Part shown: positions 31,901 to 41,669 of the stretch, piece after piece
Position numbering within the stretch: the stretch's first letter is position 1
How the letters are laid out: each line of letters opens with the position of its first letter
Source: Asterias amurensis
Taxonomy: Eukaryota > Echinodermata > Asteroidea > Forcipulatida > Asteriidae
Reading direction: 5' to 3'
Assembly (NCBI RefSeq): GCF_032118995.1
Contig: NC_092665.1
Location: forward strand, 4,562,001-4,626,000
Length of the DNA: 64,000 nucleotides
Translations under genes and position numbers: made by a program
The notes under the pieces: model-generated
What the model was told of the DNA's origin: nothing
Databases searched by the model: none
The model's input: only the letters and a program-made list of their open reading frames with translations

Positions 31901-33866
31901 AGATTAATATCAACACAACCTCGAGTTTTACCACGCAACACAAGTTTACATGTACGCTAGCTGTATATTTCAACATATGATTAACAATGACTATAATATA
32001 AGTTAAACCTACGACCCGTGGAGACAAATACTCAAAATACAAAATGCAGTAATATTGTGGTACCCAAAACAAGTATTTTATTAAAAATCGTTTAAATCTA
32101 GTATTTAAAGGCACAGGACACTATTGGTAATTACTCTAAATAGTTGTTAGCATAAACACGTACTCTGTAACGAGCCATTATAGAGAGACGTTGATAGATA
32201 AAACTCTGGAGAAACGGTTCCCTCTGAAGTAACGTAGTTTTTGAGAAAGAAGTAACTTCTCACTAAAATTATTTGAATTGAATTCGAGACTTCAGCTGAG
32301 GTCTGAAGGTCAAGCATCTAATAACTTTTTGAAATGCTTCTGAAATTACTATGCATTGCCCCAGTGATCACAGAAGGCTTACAACTTAAAGATCCCCATG
32401 TTATTGTCAAAATCATGCCCATTTATCTCCAAACAACAGCTAGACTAAAGACAAATCTTTGAATTGGAAATAAGCGCTCAAACTTCCCGCCCCTTTCTTA
32501 ACTTCCTTGATCCGCCCCTATCCAGGGTTCTCAAACTCTAGACGGCATGTTTTTTTAATTCCATCGAAATGTTTTGGATAAGAATGTGCCTTTTGCCAAA
32601 CGTCGATAATCTTGTAAAATTGCTAAAAACACCACGATCGACCCTATCTTTTGTCAGTGGATAATTTAATTATTGTTTTTCAAGGGCGTTTGCTTTCCTA
32701 TATTTCTTATTTTGTCAGCTTTTTGTTAAACAATGTAAAGCTAAATGTTTGTGGTTTTTCTTGTACCTTCTTATCTGTAGGTTAACCAATTAGTCACGAC
32801 ATCTCCTTTTGTATGTTGACTTCAGACCTTTACTGCTTGAATTGTCTGTTAAGGTAGATTAGCGAGGCTTTTGGTTGGTTCCGTTTTTCTGTTATTATGA
32901 ATGCTCTGAATTTACAAGGTTGTAGAAACAACAATGTAATGTATGCAGAACGTGGCTCTCCGTTAATACATTGTGTTCACTTAAAGGCACTGGACATTTT
33001 GGTAATTACTCAAAATAATTGTTAGCATAAAAACTCACTTGGTAGCGAGCAATGGAGAGCTGTTGATGGTAATTTTGTTTGTTTGAGAAACGGCTCTTTG
33101 AATTTGATATCAAGCTTCTGAACAACTTCGTGTGACAAGGGTGTTTTTTCTTCCATTATTAATATCTCGCAACTTCGACGACCGATTGAGTGCAAATTTT
33201 CATAGGCTTGTTTTGTTATTTTGTTCATAAGTAGAGATACACCAAGTGAGAAGTTGTTGCATTTTAGTGCAACCATGGAGGTAGAAAGCAACCGATGTAT
33301 ACTGTATATTCAACACAAATCTATGCTGGAAAACATAACTCAAATTTAAAGACAATGGACACTATTGGTAATTGTCAAAGACTAGCCTTCATAGTTGGTG
33401 TATCTTAACATATGCATAGAATAACAAACCTGTGAAAATTTGAGCTCAATCGGTCGTCGAATTTGTGAGATAATCATGAAAGAACAAAACACCCTTGTCG
33501 CACGAAGTTGTGTGCTTTCTGATGCTTGATTTTGAGACCTCAAGTTCTAAACTTGAGGTCTCGAAATCAAATTAGTGGAAAGTTACTTCTTTCTCAAAAA
33601 CTATGTCACTTCAGAGGGAGCTGTTTCTCACAATGTTTTATACTATCAACCTCTCCCCATTACTCGTAATCAAGAGAGGTTTAACGATGATAAATATTTT
33701 GAGTAATTACCAATAGTGTCCACTGCCTTTAAGAGATGTTAAATAAATAACTCAAATGATTAGCTGTCAGGTTTTGACTCACCATTTTTAAAGACACGGA
33801 CACATCAAACGTGTTTGTGGACCCATCAGGTCTATAGAAGCATGCTTCATAATTACTTGTTTCCAT
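22819..33866 (-). CDS. Paralogue A: PRRT3/PRRT4-like seven-transmembrane protein (multi-exon)
   Basis: Proposed exons in transcript order: 33783-33866, 27468-27675, 24747-26092, 22819-22961, with at least one more downstream. Phases agree at every join (0/0, 1/1, 0/0), and the last ends in phase 2. The membrane part has helices around WWPVHRYFFGALFLLLSIYA, FTCINLLVFVLGSSNAIM, the LDPY motif, PYPCMTSAFSL, ASHFILVLLACFVFVFY and CHGFFVGWGVLLSVTYIY, then a ~220-residue Ser/Thr-rich loop and a sixth helix with GWYFYQ in the 22.8-kb exon. LDPY and PC(M/L)TSAF match what I remember of the vertebrate proline-rich transmembrane proteins 3/4. The biochemical role is unknown, and a plasma-membrane receptor-like protein is an inference. 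The two upstream exons are predicted. The large exon and the 22.8-kb exon are well supported by comparison with paralogue B. Confidence 0.7.
22983..23345 (-). mobile_element. SINE, near full length, in paralogue A intron 3
   Basis: On the minus strand: GTGTGGGTTCGAATCTCC (B box), GGATGGGACGTAAATCTG, ACATGCGTGGCACCACACAC in inverse, GGTTCGCCCCGGTGTTCCTG, GCTGTGGCTGCTGTATGCGC and the tail GACGTCGATGTTATTATTAA. The tail ends about 20 bp upstream of the exon 4 acceptor. Shorter copies are at 52187-52425 and 19449-19548. Confidence 0.85.
23648..24030 (-). mobile_element. TTAA-A element in paralogue A intron 3
   Basis: CAAAGACACTGGACACTATT at the left, hairpin GAGACCTCAATCTAATTCCGAGGTCTC at the centre (two arms of 10), GTGTCCACTGCCTTCAAA at the right. 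23346-23647 and 24031-24490 hold nothing else recognised. Confidence 0.9.
24495..24720 (+). mobile_element. GTTTGCGGTAACA-family element, diverged
   Basis: Contains CAGAAGACGGTCAGCTCGAG, TACTGATCGAAACGTCG, TTCAGAAACACCCCACCTCA and ends with TTTGGTTTGCGGTAACA, 20-30 bp from the exon 3 donor. Better copies are at 45431-45890 and 57918-58034. Confidence 0.6.
24747..26092 (-). CDS. Paralogue A exon 3 (five helices and cytoplasmic loop)
   Basis: Acceptor cttatacag at 26093 and donor CACCCAAAAG|gtaaac at 24746. 448 codons enter in phase 1 with FDPVII before the first internal Met at 26072. The Met has A at -3 and G at +4 and could serve as a start if the upstream exons are wrong. Residues counted from that Met: helices ~57-79, 96-118, 128-158, 171-197 and 198-224; LDPY at 119; Ser/Thr-rich loop 230-442. 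Sequence beyond the donor reads on for 26 codons into the intron and should not be taken as the C terminus. Confidence 0.9.
26185..26942. mobile_element. TTAA-C element stacked on a TTAA-A element
   Basis: TTAA-C runs from TTTAAAGCCATTGGACCCTT to GGGTCCATCCAATGGCTTTAAA (26562), with CATGACACGGCAAAACGCGC inside. TTAA-A starts in the same TTTAAA and ends at GTCAAGTGCATTTAA (26940), with hairpin GAGACCTCGGCAGAGGTCTC. A second TTAA-C is at 43750-44100. Confidence 0.85.
27162..28049. mobile_element. Foldback element with arms of tandem 42-bp repeats
   Basis: Ends GGTGGCCCTGAAGGGACATC and its inverse GATGTCCCTTCGGGGCCACC. The left arm holds five direct copies of a 42-bp unit (GTATGCAATGTCGTGAAACA then ATTCGCGAATATGTGCGCACAC, period exact at 27207, 27249, 27291, 27333, 27375). 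The right arm holds about seven units inverted. The arms end in an exact inverted 31-bp block (GTGAATTTTATTGCATACC...). The ~222-bp loop 27471-27692 is unique and coding-like. The plan matches Drosophila FB and sea-urchin TU foldback elements. Because 42 is divisible by 3, several frames stay open through the arms; those are artefacts. Confidence 0.85.
27468..27675 (-). CDS. Predicted cysteine-rich exon 2 of paralogue A, in the foldback loop
   Basis: Open throughout on the minus strand between tgatgtcatag and donor TTCAAAG|gtatgc. 69 codons plus one base; phase 0 in, phase 1 out. It encodes SREYCGATAGSLCKACVYPG, then HNKDYCCNDYAYLTVGKK, with six cysteines in about 45 residues, as in small extracellular domains. 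No known family is recognised. The exit phase fits exon 3 exactly, giving LFK-G-FDPVII. The acceptor has a poor pyrimidine tract. An alternative acceptor at gatctag (phase 2) would not fit exon 1. The donor GT belongs to the end of the foldback arm. This is a prediction from frame, phase and composition only. Confidence 0.5.
28120..28460 (+). other. Unrecognised open stretch before a retroelement-like tail
   Basis: An 81-codon frame at 28211-28456 (for example TPPDHDVYQRVSACSLLYK, VRRMPAYSPIFPYADFKIAK) ends just before a LINE-type tail. It may be the last codons of a 5'-truncated retroelement, or an unrelated remnant. I recognise no domain. Confidence 0.3.
28461..28615 (+). mobile_element. 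LINE-type 3' tail
   Basis: AAATGAATTTCCCATTGTGG and ATAATAAAGTGAATTGAATTGAA form the short-repeat 3' end typical of non-LTR retrotransposons. The tail at 40826 in the opposite orientation has the same layout. Nothing is recognised from 28616 to 29080. Confidence 0.5.
29085..29245 (+). mobile_element. LINE/SINE 3' tail
   Basis: AATGTACAGCGCATTTGAGA, TTTGGATATAATTATGACGC and TTTATAAATGTTGTTATTAT form a CR1/L2-like tail ending in ATT repeats. Confidence 0.55.
29514..30246. mobile_element. TTAA-A stacked on TTAA-B
   Basis: TTAA-A 29514-29860 (TTAAAGGCAGTGGACACTAT to ATCAGTATCTTTAAA) shares its last TTTAAA with TTAA-B 29855-30246 (GGAACACGATGCCTTGGGTC to AACGTGTTCCTTTAAA). TTAA-B carries the CATAAATGGCCGACCGTGTT hairpin. 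Confidence 0.9.
30360..30585. repeat. Two direct copies of a ~40-bp block
   Basis: CTTGTTCAGTTTGGCTGCC...AAGACGATGGA at about 30373 and CTTGCTCAGTTTGGCTGCC...AAAGACGATGGAG at about 30520. 30247-30700 is otherwise unrecognised. Confidence 0.5.
30725..30912. mobile_element. Foldback MITE with CGAAACCACGGCTTC ends
   Basis: CTTTTCGAAACCACGGCTTC at the left and GAAGCCGTGGTTTCGAAAAG at the right are exact inverses. The interior has GGCTAGCTTGACCCGCGG and GTGCTCAGGGCTTCAGCTGA. A second copy is at 55772-55901. Confidence 0.9.
31500..31852 (-). mobile_element. TTAA-A element
   Basis: 5' end blurred; GGTGTATCCCAAAATTATGC, TGTCGCACGAAGTTGTGTGC and GTGTTCACTGCCTTTAA at the right are clear. 30913-31499 has only a T20 run at 31279 and no recognised feature. 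Confidence 0.8.
32107..32330 (+). repeat. TTAA-A element, 5' part
   Basis: TTTAAAGGCACAGGACACTA to the central GAGACTTCAGCTGAGGTCTGA, then broken. 32331-32981 shows nothing recognised. Confidence 0.8.
32982..33260 (+). mobile_element. TTAA-A element, internally shortened
   Basis: TTAAAGGCACTGGACATTTT to GATACACCAAGTGAGAAG, lacking the central hairpin and the last ~40 bp. Confidence 0.8.
33347..33734 (-). mobile_element. TTAA-A element, full length
   Basis: TTTAAAGACAATGGACACTA to GTGTCCACTGCCTTTAA, hairpin GAGACCTCAAGTTCTAAACT...GAGGTCTCGAAATC at the centre. It lies 50 bp downstream (in sense) of the candidate exon 1 donor of paralogue A. Confidence 0.9.
33783..33866 (-). CDS. Candidate first coding exon of paralogue A
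   Basis: ATG at 33866 follows an in-frame TAG, then 28 codons (METSNYEACFYRPDGSTNTF, then DVSVSLKM) to a strong donor AAAATG|gtgagt. It ends in phase 0, matching the phase-0 start of the predicted 27.5-kb exon. No hydrophobic signal peptide is seen, which is usual for many multi-pass proteins. The transcription start is not identified. Confidence 0.45.
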
Positions 33867-34015
33867 AAGCTAGTCACATTCTCCTACTGCCAGGAAACTA
33901 AAAAGTTGAATTGTCGGTGCGTTCGGCTCAGACACGTACCGGAGTAGCTTGTGTTTTGGTTGTTCTCTATAGTAGGCAAGCTACGTGGGGATTATAGCTA
34001 TTCTTTATCAGGTTT

Positions 34016-34463
34016 TTAACCCACACCTGTGACGTCATGCTATTGTTAAATCGCTCCATTATTGTGCACGAATGACGCGATGGGTACAACTAGACCAAGC
34101 AAGTCGGCTACAACATCATCCGTATCGTTGTTACATTCTGTCACTTGAAAATGTTTACTTTGAGTCAGGAACAAACCACTGTCGAAGGAACCTAAATGTC
34201 AGTCTTCGTCCATGCATAGAGAAAGGACTATGGTCCAGGTACAATGTTTACGCACCACTGGGGGAAGTTCACTGGAGTGAACAAGCTACCTTAATACATA
34301 CAAACAATCTACTTAAAAATTAAACAAAATCGCACCATTCGTGCAAAATAATGGAGCGATTTTAACAATAGCATGACGTCCCAGGTGTGGGTTAAGTCGC
34401 ATAATGCCCTCAGTGAACGCGCCATTCGTGGGTACGAATGGCGCGCACCTCGGGCATTATGCT
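34016..34463. mobile_element. Two adjacent palindromes (377 bp and 68 bp)
   Basis: The large palindrome has arms AACCCACACCTGTGACGTCA, TGCTATTGTTAAATCGCTCC and their inverses ending at 34393, around a ~250-bp loop. The small one is GCATAATGCCCTC...GAACGCGCCATTCGT with its inverse to 34463. The loop of the large one contains an open frame (34072-34323, plus) of 83 codons with no family signature. Confidence 0.75.
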
Positions 34464-34858
34464 ATACTTAAATTAATTTATTCCGTGGTATTGGGCCATT
34501 TCTTGAATGACAAAGAAACACAAGCTTTCTTAAGGTGGATCTTAAGACTTCCCTTAAGACGCCCTAATCCACTCTGACCATGGAGTAATGAACCACGACA
34601 AGGGAATTATCTTATGTACGTCAGTCAAGCGCATCCACCAACGTTGTACCATGGTGTACTCACTAATCTCTACAATAGAGATCAGCGGTTGTACTAACTC
34701 TGAGTGGCAATAGCGATTGTTAATGAAACAAAAATGGCGACCCCAAAAAGTCCATGCTACACTAGAACCTTTATGAGCGTGAGCAATTACCCAGTAGGTC
34801 ATTAGTGAAGTATGTTCTATGGATTCGTTGCTATTGTTGATGTTGACGGCGACACTAT
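34464..34858. other. Spacer, nothing recognised
   Basis: Only short open frames without signature are present. Confidence 0.4.
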
Positions 34859-35170
34859 GTTAAAGGGATACGCTGCCTTGGACATTTGTTGGATCGGGCG
34901 AGTTGGAATTTGAAAAGCGTTTGAAAACCATTAATTTTTATAAAATGCATATGGTGAGAAAGATGTTTTAAAAGTAGGATATAATGATCATACACAAACA
35001 TGCCTTGAAGTTGGGTGATTTTCCTTATACTTCGTGAACTACGGGCACGCCATTTTGTTGAGTAAAATTTTAATTATTATATTCAACTTTTCGAAGCGTG
35101 ACAAACGGTTTCAAACGCTATAGACCAAGTTGGTCAACTCGCCCGATACCATGGCAACGTGTCCCTTTAA
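34859..35170. mobile_element. TTAA-B element, shortened
   Basis: TTAAAGGGATACGCTGCCTT to GGCAACGTGTCCCTTTAA. Part of the right arm of the hairpin is missing. Confidence 0.85.
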
Positions 35171-35584
35171 GCTGGGACAATAACACAATCATCAGTTGTT
35201 CTTCAGGGAATAGTAGTTTTACTATAGTTTGTTTACATTATCGTTATTAATGTCAGTAAATACCATTGGAAGTTATAATTATAATAAATAGTCTACTACT
35301 CCATTAGTGTAATCAAAAAAATAAGTTTCCGAGAATTTGAAATATCGACTATTAAGCTGAACTCTGTTATAGAGTTGAGCCCAATTCAGTTTAAGTTGTA
35401 CACTGAAATGTGTCCACATAAACAAATTATCTTTGCACATTAAGACTTTAATTAGGCCAATTTAAAAACAAAAATACCAGTTCATCGTCCGGGTTTCTTT
35501 TTTTCAAAAAGAGGATGAGGAGGGTCTTTTTACTTTTTTATATCCTTAAAAGGTGGCCGCTAAGCATTTTAATTCAAACTGGCC

Positions 35585-36082
<498 letters not shown>

Positions 36083-36085
36083 ATG

Positions 36086-36310
36086 CAAAAGAGCAAACAA
36101 AGCACTCTTTAAAGAGCCATAATGAGGGACAACTCTTTTTCGACTGATCTTCCACTCTTTAAGATTGAAGTTTGCATCTTTTTGAGTGATTGTTCACTCA
36201 GTCCTGGAGTGAAACCAATCTAAAAGAGTGAAATAACCACACCACTCTTTTTAAGGAGCCATATGAGAGGGCGTCTCTCGCGTGGTGTTTTTCACTCTTT
36301 TACATTTGTA
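36086..36310. repeat. Repeated CACTCTTT-type motifs
   Basis: GCACTCTTTAAAGAGCCAT, CCACTCTTTAAGA, TTTTTGAGTGATTGTTCACTC, ACCACTCTTTTTAAGGAGCCAT and TTCACTCTTTTAC recur within 220 bp, some inverted. 36311-36655 has only a partial dispersed repeat near 36430. Confidence 0.45.
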
Positions 36311-36655
36311 GAGTCCTGTAAGTAGTTCTTCAAAGATTAGAAAGTTTAATGAGAAATACACAGAAATCTTGTCTTTTTGTAGGAAAAAAATCCCTAAAAA
36401 TGTACACAAAAAGGACGTAGCCTCATTAAAATGACGAAGACGGGGACGATCAACTGGTATTTGTTTTCATTTGGCCTTTGTTGTCATGTAGTTGATTATT
36501 GAATATCATTTTATTGTAAAGGCTGTCGTTATAGTTGTTTGGAACAATGATCGCCCCTGCATCGAGATATCATCCATTCCGTTGCCAAGCGAGGTACGCC
36601 ATCGTCACTCCAAACCCCAACTCCAATGATCTGAGAAATGAACACAAAAAACGAT

Positions 36656-37036
36656 ATGAGTGATTTCCCTTCCCCCGTCCAATGGGTGAGTTCGATTTGC
36701 TTCCCTGGGTCTACCCGCGGAAGGGCTAAACGAAGGATCACCTAATCACGGCTCTCGTAGTGACGTCATGCACCAGTGGGGCTGCGTTCATTTAGCTCCC
36801 CTGGGTCTACCTCAGTGTGTGGCGTTTTTTTTTCAAGGACCAACGTGGGCAAATAATCACCCACGTTCGTCCTGGAAAAAAATCGCCACACACCGGGGTC
36901 GACCCAGGGGAGCTAAACGAACGCACCCATAAGCAGGCCACTATAGGCTGACCCGGGTGAGCCCCTGGAATGACGTCAAAGCTATTGGAACGCAACGGGG
37001 GAGCCCGGGGTCAACCCAGGGAAGCTAAGCGAACGC
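36656..37036. mobile_element. Foldback element(s) with GGGTCTACC/GGTCGACCC arms
   Basis: The main palindrome, 36781-36929, has arms GCTGCGTTCATTTAGCTCCC and GGGGAGCTAAACGAACGCA around AACGTGGG...CCCACGTT. Related half-arms (CTTCCCTGGGTCTACCCGCG; GGTCAACCCAGGGAAGCTAA) flank it on both sides. Confidence 0.7.
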
Positions 37037-37395
37037 ATACACCCCTAAAAACAGAGCTGTACATTGGGAGGGCTACGACAATTTGTGATTAGAAGCCATT
37101 CTGTTCCCAAGAAACGCATGGGCGAACACAGGTGCCAGACTAGTCTGCACATTGGGCTTTGATAACAACCATACCACCGCCCATTTACGGTTCGGGCCGC
37201 GAAATGTAAACTGGTACCTTTAAAGTACTTTTTAAGTTCTCCTTCATCGGAATTTTGAAAAATATTGTGATTTTACAAACGTTCACTCTAGGCAAACACT
37301 CTTTCAATCACAAAACTGTACCCTTGACCCATTCGGCTGACATCATCATGAAAATACTCTTAATTGTGCATTTTTGGTAATCGTTCGTGTTCACC

Positions 37396-37534
37396 TGCGT
37401 TATCTGTATAATGGCACATTATAAGCAACGCAGCGTTTCGCACTTATCGTAATTTCAATAAGTGCGCTATCTGGATAATGGCACATTATACGCAACGCAG
37501 CGTTTCGCACTTATCGTAATTTCAATAAGTGCAG
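37396..37534. repeat. Two tandem 68-bp units, each ending in a hairpin
   Basis: ATAATGGCACATTATANGCA, ACGCAGCGTTTC and the hairpin GCACTTATCGTAATTTCAATAAGTGC (arms of 8) occur twice, 68 bp apart, nearly identical. Confidence 0.9.
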
Positions 37535-37559
37535 TTTGACTACTTAAATAGCGAGCACA

Positions 37560-37777
37560 ATAGTTTTTAAAAGTTGTGTGCTTTCAGTATAAATGTTCAA
37601 TTCGAGCCCTCGGGTCTCGAATTCAAATCAAGTATTTTAGCGAGAAGTACTTCAGAGGGAGCCGTTTCTCACAATGTTTTATCGGCCTACTACCATCAGC
37701 TCCCCATGGCTTGTGACCAAGTTAGTTTTTACGTAGCATGTTGAGTAATTGTCAATAAAGTCCAGTGCATTTAAAAT
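37560..37777 (-). repeat. TTAA-A element, 3' part
   Basis: TTGTGTGCTTTCAGTAT, GAGCCCTCGGGTCTCGAATT and GTCCAGTGCATTTAAA. Confidence 0.8.
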
Positions 37778-37866
37778 TAAATTTAACGCACACACTCACT
37801 CCTGAGTGGTATAACTATATGTTTTTTTTTTTTTTTATCTAATGAAGTTTTTTTTCTCGTACAAAC

Positions 37867-38827
37867 CTTTGAAGATTTTGATACACGAACCATCCCCAGA
37901 TATTGAAGTCCGGTCTCGATGGATTGCTGAAAAAAATCATTCCACAAACTCCCAAACAAAAGCAACTCGATCCCAGTATCATAGCTGCGATTCCAACTAT
38001 TGTTACTTTCTGGAGATGTTTATTTCTGTTTCGACTCTTTGGTGATGATGGGCGCACCTCTCTGTTATTGGACTTTGTTCGTTTGGGTGAAGGCTCTGTT
38101 GTTATTGAGTCAAAACCATGAGATGACGTAGTATCTGGTAGGTTGATTTGGATCGTTGCGTGGGGAGTTTCAATTCGTGTAGATACGCTGCTAATATTAG
38201 TATCTTGCTGACCACTAGATGTAACTTGTTTACGACGTAACGTATTGTTGTTGTCTTTTTGAATGATGTGTAACCGTCGAATTGTACAGAAGAAGCCACA
38301 GCTTAGGATCAAACCCCACGCAATGGTTAATAACTGACACACTACAAGAAGTACACAAAACCCCTGAGCAAATATAACCACAAAATCTATCAGAAGTATG
38401 ACGACAAAATGAGTTAAAATAAAACCGATCAGTAGGGACAGACGGTACATTTCCATTATTCGTATCTTGGTAAGTTCCCAAAACGTTAGTTGAACCAGAG
38501 CAAACGCAGATGTGAGGCACGGCAGAGCAAGATCCTCCAGAAACATGCCAATTATCTCCGGAACAATTCCTCTAATACGATATGGATCAATCAGAAGAAA
38601 CAAGACTCGAAAACTGAAGAACGCAATCGCAAGAATCTCAATCGTCAACAGGAAACGTATTTTATGACGTTTACGAATCAGTTTATACGTAATGTATGAC
38701 GTCAGCAGTAGAAGTGCTAGACACAGACCGCCAAAGATATAAGAGTGGATAAGAACTGCACTCTGTATTTCTCGGACCATCGTAGTGTCCACGCAGATGA
38801 ACAAGTTAGTCACATTGTCACCCATGT
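37867..38827 (-). CDS. Paralogue B: PRRT3/PRRT4-like seven-transmembrane protein, main exon
   Basis: Acceptor cttttgttttcag before ACATGGGTGAC; donor CTTCAAAG|gtttgt at 37866. From the ATG at 38825 it encodes 319 residues: helices ~24-48, 58-82 (ending in LLIDPYR), 92-117 with LPCLTSAFALV, 128-152, 155-183, and 272-300 (KVTIVGIAAMILGSSCF), then IWGWFVYQNLQ. The cytoplasmic loop (~190-271) is much shorter than in paralogue A. ATG has a fitting context (C at -1, G at +4) and could be the start. Alternatively the exon joins an upstream coding exon in phase 1. The apparent end VREKKLH is intron read-through. It is intronless where A has intron 3, and shares A's phase-2 exit. Function unknown. Further exons downstream (lower coordinates) were not found. 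Confidence 0.85.
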
Positions 38828-39299
38828 CTGAAAACAAAAGGGGAACAAACATTTATTTTAAATAATTATCTGTAAAAACACGCCACCTCTACCAGTCTCT
38901 GACTCAGGTCGCGGGGTCCTGCATGAGATTAAAGTGTCGAGTCATGGGCAATCTGGTCATGGGTCGAGTGGGTCATTCAATGTCATGCAGACCATGGAAA
39001 TATTCTGAAAATACTTCCCGTATTTTGCCAAGAGCTCCAATACAAAAGATACTGTAATGTCAAAGGGAAACTACACAAAGAGTGATTCGACTATAATGGA
39101 AAACGAACTGGTTAGATGTTTAAGTTAGCCTACCCGGAAGACTAAGGTCACCTACCGTTCGGCAGTCACTGTTTGCAAAGAAAACATTGAATTTCCCCCA
39201 AGTACTTCCCACACAGATACATGTATATAGTTTAGCAATTGCAATTTCCAGTGAATCTGATGTTTGTAATTGTGTAGATAATTGTCATGTCATTAATTG

Positions 39300-39330
<31 letters not shown>

Positions 39331-39332
<2 letters not shown>

Positions 39333-39688
39333 TAAAGGCAGTGGACACTATTAGTAACGACTCAACATAATTATTATCATAAAACCTTCCTTGTTTTCAA
39401 GTAATGGGGAGAGGTCGATAGTATAAAAATTGTGGTAAACAGCTCTCTCTGAAATGACTTAGTTTTCGAGAAAGAAGTAATTTTCCACGAATTTGATATC
39501 GCGACCTCAGAAATCAAGCATAATGTGACAGCACACAACTTCGTGCGACCAAGGTGCGACAAGGGTGTTTTTCTTGCATTAATATCTCGCAACTTTGACG
39601 AACCGATTGAGCTCAAACTTTCGCATGTTTGTTATTTTATACATTTGTTGAGATACACCAATTACCAATAGTGTTTAGTGTCTTTAAT
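39331..39688 (+). mobile_element. TTAA-A element preceded by an A30 run
   Basis: CTTAAAGGCAGTGGACACTA to ATAGTGTTTAGTGTCTTTAA. The poly-A at 39300-39330 lies directly at the 5' end. 38860-39299 has nothing recognised. Confidence 0.9.
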
Positions 39689-40129
39689 CCTAGGATATCT
39701 TACCTCACATGCGTGTGACGTGCATGCCCATACAGCTCCCAAAACACAATAAAGTTATTAGGAATGCGCAGTGATTTGGGTCAACTTGATGTTTACTAAA
39801 AGATAGCATAATATCTGAGGTTTCAAATTCAATTCAAATGAGTGGGCGCTGTGTTATAAATGAACCGTGAAATGGCATAAATACTGAAGGTCGTTAAGCC
39901 TATAGCAACGCACCACAGGCTGTGCAAACAATAAGAGTACCGCATGAAATATTATGCTTTCACACAAAAAACGACGAACAATGATACCACAACGAAGTAT
40001 TTACAACAACGACAAATAGTCAAACACTGTTGGGTTTTCCATGAAGGCATGTTTTAAGGATACTTCCTCGCTGTGACGAACGAGTAATGTTAGATATAGG
40101 TTGGATTCACTGCAAGTGATATTTGAATT

Positions 40130-40248
40130 AATATTTGATATGAATTTGAGACCTCAGCCGAGCTCTCGGTTTCAAGGCATCTGAAAGCACACAACTTATG
40201 CGACAAGGGCGTTTTTTCTTCCATTATTCTCTTGCAACTTTGACACTG
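40130..40248 (+). repeat. TTAA-A central fragment
   Basis: TTTGAGACCTCAGCCGAGCT, CATCTGAAAGCACACAACTT and TTCTCTTGCAACTTTGAC. 39690-40129 is otherwise unrecognised. Confidence 0.7.
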
Positions 40249-40254
40249 TCACAT

Positions 40255-41270
40255 GATCGCAATCAACATATCAGGATCATGGAAAACCCTTTGACATTTT
40301 ATGGAAATGTAATTACATGAAGTGCAAATGTCTAAACAAATACTTTCCGTTACAGGCCTAAATTTGTTTCTATGTGGTCAATATAGGTTGTCCAATTCAA
40401 TTGCTTAATGAGTTTTTCAGATCAGAAAACTCGTTGCCATTTCATTGAAATACCCAGTTTCATAAGTGGAAATGCCTATACAAGTACTTAGATCTCAAGA
40501 CGTGCAAAAAAAGTAGGTTTATCAAATTCGTTTGCTTAATTTTACTGATCAGACAACCTTTGCCTTTTGACGAAAATATCATTCCATAGGTAAGTGCAAC
40601 TGCCTCAAAAATAAATAGATTTCCAAGTGCTTAAAAAAGAAGGTTGTCAAATTCGTTTGCCTTATGAGTTTATCAGATCGGAAAACCCTTTTGCCATTTT
40701 ATGAAAATCTATTTCCACATAGAAAATCTATTTTCATAAGTGCGAATGCCTAAAACGTATATGCCTACAGTTATTTCAAAGTGCACAATAAAGTAGGTTG
40801 TTCAGGTCTTGCATAAAACGCTTGTAGAATAGAATAGAATAGAATAATGTTTTATTGTCACTTGTAAAAAAACAAATATTTGAACAGTGAAATTCGTTTT
40901 GGTTTTCCGTGTCTAAAAATATGTAATATAAAAATACACTAAAAATTTACCATTTATACAAAAATACATCGAAATATAATAGAAACATCTCTGAGTAATA
41001 CAATATACAGACGAAATACGAAAGATAAAAACAGACCGATTGAATTAAAATCAGAAATAGACATACATGATTAAAACCTGTCATTTAGAAAACGAACAGC
41101 TGTGGGATAAAAACTCTGCAAAGTACGATTAGATCCAGATTTAATTGAACGGAACCGATTATTGTATAGGCCTAAGAGTTCCCACTGTAATGCAAATGCC
41201 TTAAAAAAAAAACACTTGGATTTCAACAAAGTGTTCAGAAAGTAGGTTGTGGAGTTCGCTTAAAGGGCCT
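40255..41270. repeat. Diverged ~140-bp tandem repeats interrupted by a LINE 3' end
   Basis: AGGTTGT(C/T)CAATTC, TTGCTTAATGAGTTTTTCAG, TTGCCATTT and AAGTGCAAATGCCT recur at about 40385, 40520, 40650 and 40790, and again after the LINE at 41180-41260 (GAAAGTAGGTTGTGGAGTTC). Confidence 0.6.
40826..41180 (-). mobile_element. LINE 3' end inserted in the tandem repeats
   Basis: On the minus strand, 41166-41071 encodes a LINE-like C terminus (SNRTLQSFYPTAVRFLNDRF then stop). It is followed by a ~230-bp A/T-rich 3' region and the (ATTCT)n tail that begins GACAATAAAACATTATTCTA. Confidence 0.65.
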
Positions 41271-41302
41271 ACCACTGTTCACACTGAGTGATTGAGAAGA
41301 AT

Positions 41303-41642
41303 AGGTTTCTCGGTCAATTTCGGCAAATGAGCAGCCAATTTCATTTTCATGCGTTCGAATTAAAGCTTCTCCAGTTGTTACTGCGTTTTTAACTAAATTT
41401 CTATAGGCACTCTGTTCGAGTAAGCGCATCGTCAATCTATGTCGTGCGTGACGCATAACGCCTCAAGAAGCGTCTGCGAATTTGAATGCTGCTTTGATGA
41501 ATGACGCAACATCTCATAATTTTGACTAATCAAAAAAGACGAAATCAAACGACCCTTTTCAGTAGCTCTCGATTTCGCGCGAAATATAACAAGCTCGATG
41601 GTTAAATTGGCTGCTCATTTTCCGAAATTGACCCAGAAAAAC
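41303..41642. mobile_element. Foldback element, second copy of the 20.5-kb family
   Basis: GGTTTCTCGGTCAATTTCGG at the left and CCGAAATTGACCCAGAAAAA at the right. CATGCGTTCGAATTAAAGCT and AAGACGAAATCAAA are shared with 20529-20935. Confidence 0.8.
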
Positions 41643-41669
41643 TAAACTAGGCCTAATACACTTACTTAC

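Noticed and set aside
37839-37866. C terminus VREKKLH of paralogue B
   Set aside because: It follows a donor CTTCAAAG|gtttgt at the same position and phase as in paralogue A, so it is intron read-through.
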